A DNA stretch of 64,000 nucleotides, taken from assembly GCF_019904135.1 (NCBI RefSeq), contig NZ_JAIOGQ010000011.1, forward strand, positions 1 to 64,000, read 5' to 3'. Shown in pieces: positions 9,901 through 18,900 of the stretch (within the stretch, counting starts at the first letter, position 1; every line of letters begins with the position of its first letter). The translations under genes and the position numbers were made by a program. This DNA is from Paenibacillus caui (lineage in GTDB: Bacteria; Bacillota; Bacilli; Paenibacillales; Paenibacillaceae). The notes under the pieces are model-generated. The model saw only the letters and a list, made by a program, of their open reading frames with translations. It had not been told where the DNA came from and ran no database searches.

Positions 9901-12900
9901 ACGGTTTTAGGCATTGAGACCATACAGCCTGATGACAATTTCTTCGCGCTGGGCGGGGATTCGCTCAAGGCGGTCAGCCTGTCATCGGCAATTCGGCACC
10001 TCATTGGCCGGAAGGCGGACATTTCCGAGGTGTTCACTTATCCATCTCCGGCGGAACTGGCAAGCTACTTGAATAGTCAGGAACCTTCGGGTGTTCGTTC
10101 CTCAGGCATCCTGCAGGCCGCTCCGCGCAAGGCCTATCCGCTGTCTTCGGCCCAGCAGCGAATGTTTGCCTTGGCGATGCTGGCTCCGGAAAGTATAGCG
10201 TACAATCTGCCCTCGGTCACGATCATTCACGGGCCTTTGGATCGAGAGCGGGTAGAATGGGCGCTGGAGCAATTAATTCGGCGGCATGAATCCTTAAGAA
10301 CCACCTTTGAGATTCGGGACCGTCAAGCCGTTCAAATCATCCAATCTTCCGTCAAAGTGTCCATCGATTATACGGAGCGGAGAATAGATAGCAGCGAAGA
10401 AATCGATGACCTGATCCGGGAACGGGTGCGTCCGTTCGACTTGTCCCGGGCGCCGCTGCTGCGAGTAGAGCTGGTCAAGAGCGGCGAGGACACCCATCTG
10501 CTGCTGTTCGATATTCATCATATTATCGCCGACGGTACGTCGGTGGAAATCATCACCCGAGATTTCAATGCGTTGTATTTCGGCCATTCACTGCCAGTTT
10601 GTCTGCAGTACAAGGACTATGCCGTCTGGCAGCAGGAGAAGCTGGCGTCCGGGGAGCTTGCCGGGCAGCGCGATTACTGGCTTAACCGTTTGTCCTCCCC
10701 TTTGCCGGTTCTCGAACTGCCAACGGATTTTCCGCGTCCTGCGCACAAAGGCCGTCTGGGGAGACGTATCTATTTTGCCATGGATTCCGCTCTGACCTCC
10801 AAGCTGACTGAAATGGCAGGTGCCTCCGAATCCACGATGTATATGGTTATGCTGAGCATTTGGACGATACTGCTGGCGCGTTACTCCGGACAGGAAGACA
10901 TCGTGGTGGGCACGCCAGTCGCGGGCCGAACACAGGAAGAATGGAAGGAAATCTCGGGCATGTTTGTCAACATGCTGGCGATGAGAAGCGAGCCCAAGGC
11001 GGATAAGACCTACACGGAATACTTGAGTGAGCTGAAGCGGCATACGCTGGAAGCCTTCGGACATCAGGATTATCCGTTCGACGAATTGGTTCGCGATCTG
11101 CATGTCTCGCGCGATTTCAGCCGGAATCCGCTGTTCGACGTCTGCTTTGATTATCAGAATATGGAGCTGCATGATCTGGAGCTGAATGGACTGCAATTCA
11201 GCTCGCACCGCACGGATCCGGGAACGGCAACCTACGATCTGGTGTTGACCTGTCAAGAGAACAAGCAGGAGCGGGTTATCGAGGGCTTTGTTGAATATGC
11301 CACCGATCTATTTTGCGAGGAAACCGCCCGGAGGATGATCCGGCATCTGCTGGAGATATCGCGTTGTGTCGCTGGAAATCCGCGGATGACCATCGCCGAA
11401 ATCGACCTGCTTCCTGCAGATGAGAAACATGCGATTCTTCGCCAGGGCAGCGGCCCGGAGCTGGATTACGACCGCTCGCTGCGGATTCAAGGGATGTTCC
11501 AGCGCCAGGTAGAAACAAAGCCCGATGCGACTGCGCTGATTGTTGCCGGGGGGCGCGCATGGACTTACCGCGAATTGAACGAAAAGGCGAATGTGCTGGC
11601 CTGGCAGCTTATTGACCAAGGCGTGCGCCGTAATGAATTGATCGGCGTCATGTCCCGGAGAGATGAGGGGCTTCTGATTGCGATGCTCGCGGTGATGAAG
11701 GCGGGGGCCGCCTATGTTCCGATCGATCCGGGCTTCCCGGACGAGCGCATTTTGCAGATGATCGGGGATTGCCGTATGAAAATGCTTATCTGCTCGGCAT
11801 CGACCCGAGACCGGATCGACTTCGGTGGTCTGAGGCTGGTGTACGATCCGCAGCAACGAGATGAGCGCGCAGAGGCAAATCCGGAGCTCGAAGCAGCGAC
11901 TGCCGCTGACCTGGCGTGCGTGATTTTTACCTCAGGCTCGACAGGCAGGCCTAAGGGCGTGATGATTCGCCAGGATTCGCTGGTGAATTTTGTGGAGGAT
12001 GTGCGGGAACGTCGAATATTTCGGCGGGACTCGGACCGGGTAATCAGCGTGACGACGCCGTCGTTCGATATCTTTGCCTTTGAATCGATCACCCCGTTAT
12101 GTACGGGACACTCCCTTTACCTGGCCGATGAATGCGAGCAGCTTGATCCTGCACTGGCGGGCAAGCGCATTGTGGAATACGGTGTAACCCATATTTTGAG
12201 CACAGTATCGCGCATCAAGGCCTTTGCAGAAAATCCTGAATTCGCTCAAGGACTTCGGCAACTGACCGGTATTTTGAGCGGCGGGGAGAATTTCCCGCTT
12301 CCGCTGTTGCATGATTTGCAACAGCGTTCGGCGGCGAGCATTTACAACATGTATGGTCCGACAGAAACGACGATCTGGTCCACGGTGAAGGAGTTGACGA
12401 CAGCGCGGCATATCACAGTAGGCCGGCCTATTGCCAATACGCGGTCATGCATTTTGAATGAGGCTGGCAAGCTGCAGCCTGTCGGCGTATACGGAGAATT
12501 GCATATCGGCGGCCGAGGTTTGGCAGCAGGATATTTGAATAATGAAGCGGAAACGGCCCGAAGGTTTGTAACCTGCCCGGATGTGCCGGGAGAGCGCCTG
12601 TATCGAACCGGCGACCGTGCCAGAATGCTGCCTGGCGGCGAGCTTGAATTGCTGGGCAGACTGGATACGCAGGTAAAGCTGCGCGGCTACCGGATTGAAC
12701 TGTCCGAGCTGGAGCAGTTGGCCTTGTCCCATGACGGGATTCGCGAAGCGGTGGCCAAGGTGATGGGCGACCGGCCCCGATCACAACAGCTTGTCCTGTT
12801 CTATTGTTTGAAGGCGGGGCAGAAAGCTGGCCAGGAGCACCCGTCGGCTTTGAAGGCCTGGCTGCAAGAGCGGGTCCCGCATTATATGGTGCCCGCACAT

Positions 12901-15900
12901 GTGGTGATGGTGTCCGACATGCCCGTGCTGCCCAACGGCAAAATTGATCGGAACGCCTTGATGTTGACGTCTCCCCTGCCGGTGCAGGAAGAAGCCGACG
13001 TCCGGATCTCCGCGGGAACGGAGCTGGAGCGTATCCTGATCGAAGCGTGGAAGGACGTATTGAACCTGGAAAACGTCAGCGTGCATGATCACTTCTTCGA
13101 TCTTGGCGGCAATTCGCTTGGACTGATCCTGATCAACAATCGTCTGAACGCCTATTTGGGGCGGTCGGTGCCGCTGGTGAAGCTGTTTGAGCATTCGACC
13201 ATTTCTTCGTTGGTGAAAAGCCTGCACGAAGAGGATGCCGTAAAGCGGTCGACTTTTGCGGAGCCGGCTTTACGGGTATCGCCGCATCAGAAGACATCGC
13301 CCGCCGGACCGACGCTCGTTCCTGCGAAGCAGGACGTCGCGCCGATATCTGCGGAGGGTACAGCTTCCCTGGGGGCTCCTCTCCATTCACAGTCGCGCGC
13401 GGCGGATATTGCGGTCATTGGGATGGCGGGCCGCTTCCCGCAAGCTGCCAATATCGAGGAATTCTGGCAGAACCTCTTGGACGGGGTCGACGCGATCGAG
13501 CGGCTTGATGATGCGGATTTACTTGCCTCGGGGGTGAGCGTCTCCGATCTGACTAATCCCCACTATGTCAAGGCTAAGGGCGTTCTGGAGGATACGGAGT
13601 ACTTTGATGCCCCGTTCTTCAATTATACCTATCAGGAATCCAATACGATGGATCCGCAGATCCGCCTGCTGCACCAATGCGCTTGGAAGGCGCTGGAGAA
13701 TGCGGGCTGCGACCCTTATACCTATGAAGGACAGATTGGCTTGTTTGCCGGAAGTGGGCTCAGCCTGCCGTGGATGACGAGATTTCTGGGACACTCAGGC
13801 AACATGGTGAACGCGTTTGAGGCCATGACCCTGAACGAGAAGGATTATGTGGCGACCCGGGTTGCGCATAAATTGAACCTCCGGGGTCCGAGCTTTACCG
13901 TTCAGACAGCCTGCTCCACTTCCCTGGTGGCCATTCATCAGGCGGTTCAAGCTTTGTCCGGGGGGGAATGCGACATGGCCCTTGCGGGGGGTGTCTCGAT
14001 TTCCTACCCCCTGCGCGAGGGCTACGTATGGCATGAGGGCATGATTTATTCCAAAGATGGACATTGCCGTCCTTTCTCGTCTCAATCCTCCGGCACGGTC
14101 AGCGGCAATGGCTGCGGAATCGTAGTATTGAAGCCGCTGGAGGCCGCGCTGCGGGATGGGGATTGCATCTATTCGATCATCAAAGGATCGGCTGTCAACA
14201 ACGACGGAACGGCGAAGCCGGGCTACACCGCTCCGAGCGTAGCCGGACAAGCTCAAGTCATCAAGTCCGCTCTGCATAAGGCGGGCGTGGCTCCAGAGGA
14301 AATTGTATATCTGGAGGCCCACGGCACCGGAACGAAGCTTGGAGATCCCATTGAAATTGAGGCGCTCAAGCATGCATGGAATACGGACAAGACGAACTAT
14401 TGCGCCATTGGCTCGGTCAAGGCTAATGTAGGCCATCTGGATGCGGCCGCAGGAGTTGCCGGATTGATCAAGACGGTCCTGACGCTGTATCATCGCGTAC
14501 TGCCGCCGCAGATTCACTACGATAAGCCCAACCCTATGATCGATTTCCGGCAGAGTCCGTTCTATGTTAATACGGAAGCCAGGAGGATTGCCGAGCAAGA
14601 TCGCATTTTGCGGGCGGGTGTCAGTTCCTTTGGCATCGGCGGCACGAATGCGCATGTGATTCTGGAGGAGCCGCCTGTTTCCCCAAGGGGCGGGCTGCAG
14701 GAGGCGATAAGCCTGCTGCCCTTCTCGGCCAAAAGCAAAACGGCGCTTGATCGGACTACCGGTGCAGTAGTGAGTTATTTGAAGCGGTCTCCGAACCTTC
14801 AGCTTTCAGATGCTGCATGGACGCTTCAGACCGGCCGGGCCGCCTTTTATTACCGCAAGGCGCTGGTCGTGGTGAACAGAATCATGCCGGATGGGGAACC
14901 GGATTACGTGGTCGGACCGGACGAAGGCGTGCCGGATAGCAGAAGGCCGCTCGTTCTGGTCTTGTCCGGGGCGAACCACAACTATCCTGGCATGGCGAAG
15001 CAACTGTATGCCTCGATGCACCAGAGCCGCGTATCCCGTCTGTTCCGTGCCCACTTTGATGAAGTGCTGGCCTGCTTGGATCCGGCCGAGCAATATGCGG
15101 TCAGACAGGCGATCGCTTACGGCAGTGCGAAGGAAGGGATGACCCCGCTCTTTCTAATGTTTGCCATTCATTACGCCTTGTCTAACACATTGATGAAGTC
15201 CGGGCTGTTGCCAGATGCCGTGCTGGGCGAGGGAATCGGCGAATTGAGCGGATGGACGGTTACCGGCGAAGTTTCCCTGGAAGATGCCGTTGGAGCACTT
15301 TATGCAGCAGGACCTGCCGCCTGGCCGACTAAGCCGGGCGTACAGACGGCAGCATTGACGAAAGGAGATCGTACGGAGGAAGAAGAATATCGGGAACTGC
15401 TGGATGTACTTGTCGGACTCCCCCGCCGGACCCCGCTGTTTCCGCAATGGAGCTCCTGTTCATGGGAGAACGCTGGCGGCGAGCCGCCCATCTTTATCTG
15501 CTCCTATAAGCATACGGAGACGGAGGCGAACCTGGAACGCTCGGCGGCTCCGCCGTCCTGGAATGCGGTATCGCTGCTTCGTCCGGAGCGGGAGACGTAC
15601 GAGGATGATGTGTACCTGCTGCGCATGGTCGGGCAACTATGGTGCCTGGGCGCAGAAGTCGACTGGACGGCGCTGAATGGAGAAGAACACCGGAGGAAGA
15701 TTGCCCTGCCTACCTATGCGTTCGACCGTATCGTTCATGAACATGACGTCTCTCTGCACCATATGCTGGGAGCTCCCCAAAGCGCTGTGGGCCAGAAGTC
15801 GCGAGCAGAGGCGCTGCGTGACCACACGGTGCTTGATCCGGGCGATGTTGTCCGCAAGCTTTCCGTTCTCTGGATGGAGCTGCTGGGCTGCGACGGGGCC

Positions 15901-18900
15901 AACGAAGAGGACAATTTCTTCGGGCTTGGCGGGCATTCCTTGAAGGCGATCGCCCTGGCCGCCCGTATTCAGCAGGAAATGGGCGTGGAAATGCCGCTTG
16001 ACGAGATATTCAATAGGCCGGTCTTCGCCGATATGGCGGACTGGCTGATCAAGCATTGCATAAGCTCCCGATCCGGGGACTGCGGAATTTCGGCGCTTGG
16101 ACAGCAGCCCTATTACGAAGTGTCCTCGGCGCAGAAACGAATGTATGTTGTCCATGAAATGACAGGGGAGGCATTGCCCTACAATTTGGCTTCGTTCTAT
16201 ATCATTACGGGAGAGCTGGACACGGACAGATTCACCAAAGCGATCGACGCGCTGGTACAGCGCCATGAAGCCTTCCGGACCCGTTTTGGCATCGTTAACG
16301 GAGAGATCGTCCAGTGGGTCGAGGAGCAGGTCCCATCGGCGGTTGAACTGCTGGAATCGACTGAAGACAGAATTGTAGAAGAAATGCGGCATTACGTTCA
16401 GCCGTTCGATTTGTACCGGGCGCCGCTGATTCGCGTCAAGCTGACGCGCCTTGGAGAGATGCGGTATGCGTTGTTCATTGACATGCATCATATGATTTCC
16501 GATCAGACCTCCATTGCCATTCTGCTGCGGGAGTTCGCCGCATTGTATGCGGGAGAGGAACTGCCGGCGCTGACGATCCAGTACAAGGATTTCGCCGCCT
16601 GGCAGAATCGGCAGTTCCAAAGCGAGCAATTTGCCCCGCACAAAAGGTTCTGGCAGGAGCAGTTCGCAGGCGAGATTCCGATGCTAAGCCTGCTGACTGA
16701 TTTCAACCGGCCGCGCAATCTCTCCTTCAACGGAGGGCAAGTCACCCTGGCACTGGACGAGTCCTTGTGCGAACGGGTAAATGCGGTGTCCGCCGAGCGG
16801 GCAATCACGCCTTCGATGCTGTTCATGGCTACGTTGAAGCTGCTGCTGTGGAAATATACGGGACAGACGGACATGGTCGTCGGCACTGCTGTTGCCGGGC
16901 GTCGGCATCCCGAGCTGGACGGCATCGTCGGCATGTTTGTGAATATGCTGGCAATCCGCTCGCAGGTGGCAAAGGAATGGACTCTAGACGAATATTTTCA
17001 AGCGATCAAGAAGAAGCTGATCGCCTGCTATGAGCATCAGGATTTTCCATATGAGCTGTTGGTTGAACTGCTTGATCTGCCCAAGGATCCAAGCCGCAAC
17101 CCGTTATTCGATATTGCAATGAACTACGTGAACATGGGAACCGAGGAGCTGGCTATCGGAGATCTCACGCTGGAACCCTGGAACCCTGACGTGAACGATA
17201 CGAAGTTTGACATGACCTGGACGGTGCTGGAGAAGGATCGGCGCTACAGCCTGAACATCGAATACAATGCGGCCTTATTCAAGCACGAGTCCATAGAGCA
17301 GTACAGTGAGAAGTGGCAGTATTTGCTGTCCCAATTGGTGTCCGGCGGCGTACAGACCTTGCGGGAGTTGACGCTAACGACACCGCGCGAACGCGAATGG
17401 CTCTTGTATGAGCTGAATGCGACGGAGAGAGCGTATCCGCGGGACAGCACGCTGGCGGAGTTATTCGCTGCGCAAGCGCAGCAGCACGGCGGCCGCACCG
17501 CTCTGATTTGGGACGAGCGGGAGATGACGTATGCGGAGCTCAACAATCGGGCGAACCATCTTGCCGGGCGACTGGTTGATCAAGGCGTGTCATTGGGCTC
17601 GAGACTGGCTATTTTATTGGACCGCGGACCGCTGCAAATCATAAGCATTCTGGCAATACTCAAGGCAGGATGTGCCTATGTGCCAATAGATCCCAAATAT
17701 CCGGAGGAACGTGTAGCCTTTATACTGCGCGACAGCGGAGCCTGCCTGATTTTGACGGAAAAAGCGCATGCCCAAAGCATCGCGGGATGGGATAACCTTC
17801 CTTCAGTTCTGGAGCTCGATAGTCCGGATGCGGTCTATGAAGCGGAGCGGATCTACCCCGACCGTGCGTCCTCACCTACGGCTACGGACACCGCCTATCT
17901 GATCTATACCTCCGGCTCGACAGGGAGGCCGAAGGGGACGCTGATCAGTCACCGCAATGTGGTCAAGGTGATGCGCGCGAGCAATTTCATCACGGTTCAA
18001 CCGGACGATCACCTGCTGCAGCTTTCCAATTATGCATTCGACGGCTCTATTTTCGACATCTTTGGTGCACTGCTAAACGGCGCGGGACTGGTGCTGATCA
18101 ACAAGGATATGTTGATCGACATGGAGCAATTGACCAACTGCATCAGGGAGCGGGGCATTACTGTCTTTTTCATTACTACTGCTTTGTTTAATATGCTGGT
18201 TGACTGGGATGTTACCTGTCTGGCGAATGTCAGGAAAGTGATGTTTGGAGGGGAAGCCGCTTCACTTGTGCATGTATGCAGAGCGCTGCAGTATATCGGC
18301 CCGGGACGACTGCTTCATGTCTACGGTCCGACGGAGACGACGTTTATCGCCACTTATTTTCCGCTTGATATCGGAACAGGCGATCTCCATGTGGCGCCGA
18401 TCGGCTATCCCTTGTCCAACACAACCCTGTATGTGCTGGATGCGGATGGCGAGCCCGTCCCTCCTCTGGTGGCAGGCGAACTATACATCGGTGGAGCGGG
18501 AGTGGGGCAGGGATATCTAAACCTTAAGGAGTTGACCTCTGAGCGCTTCATACCCAATCCATTTGTGGAGGGAGACCGGCTGTATCGAACGGGAGACTTG
18601 GTTCGACGGCTGCCTGATGGCGCGGTCGTTTTTCTGGAGCGTCATGACTTCCAGGTGAAGATCAGGGGGTTCCGGGTGGAACTGTCGGAAATCGAAAATC
18701 GTCTCAGACAACTGGATGGCATTCGCGAGGCGGTGACGATTTCCGCCAAGGATTCGACAGGCAGTCTCTATATAGCGGCTTACTATACGACTTATGGCGG
18801 CAAGACCCCGGGCCCTGCTGAAATTCGGCAACAATTGCAGCGCAGCCTGCCTGAATACATGATTCCCGAACGGCTGATTAGCGTGGCGAGCCTGCCGCTA

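Noticed and set aside
15637-16641. Long antisense frame (334 aa) inside the NRPS-PKS
   Set aside because: A shadow of the GC-rich coding strand. Its His/Gln/Arg-rich composition is typical of antisense frames; other antisense frames in the cluster were dropped for the same reason.
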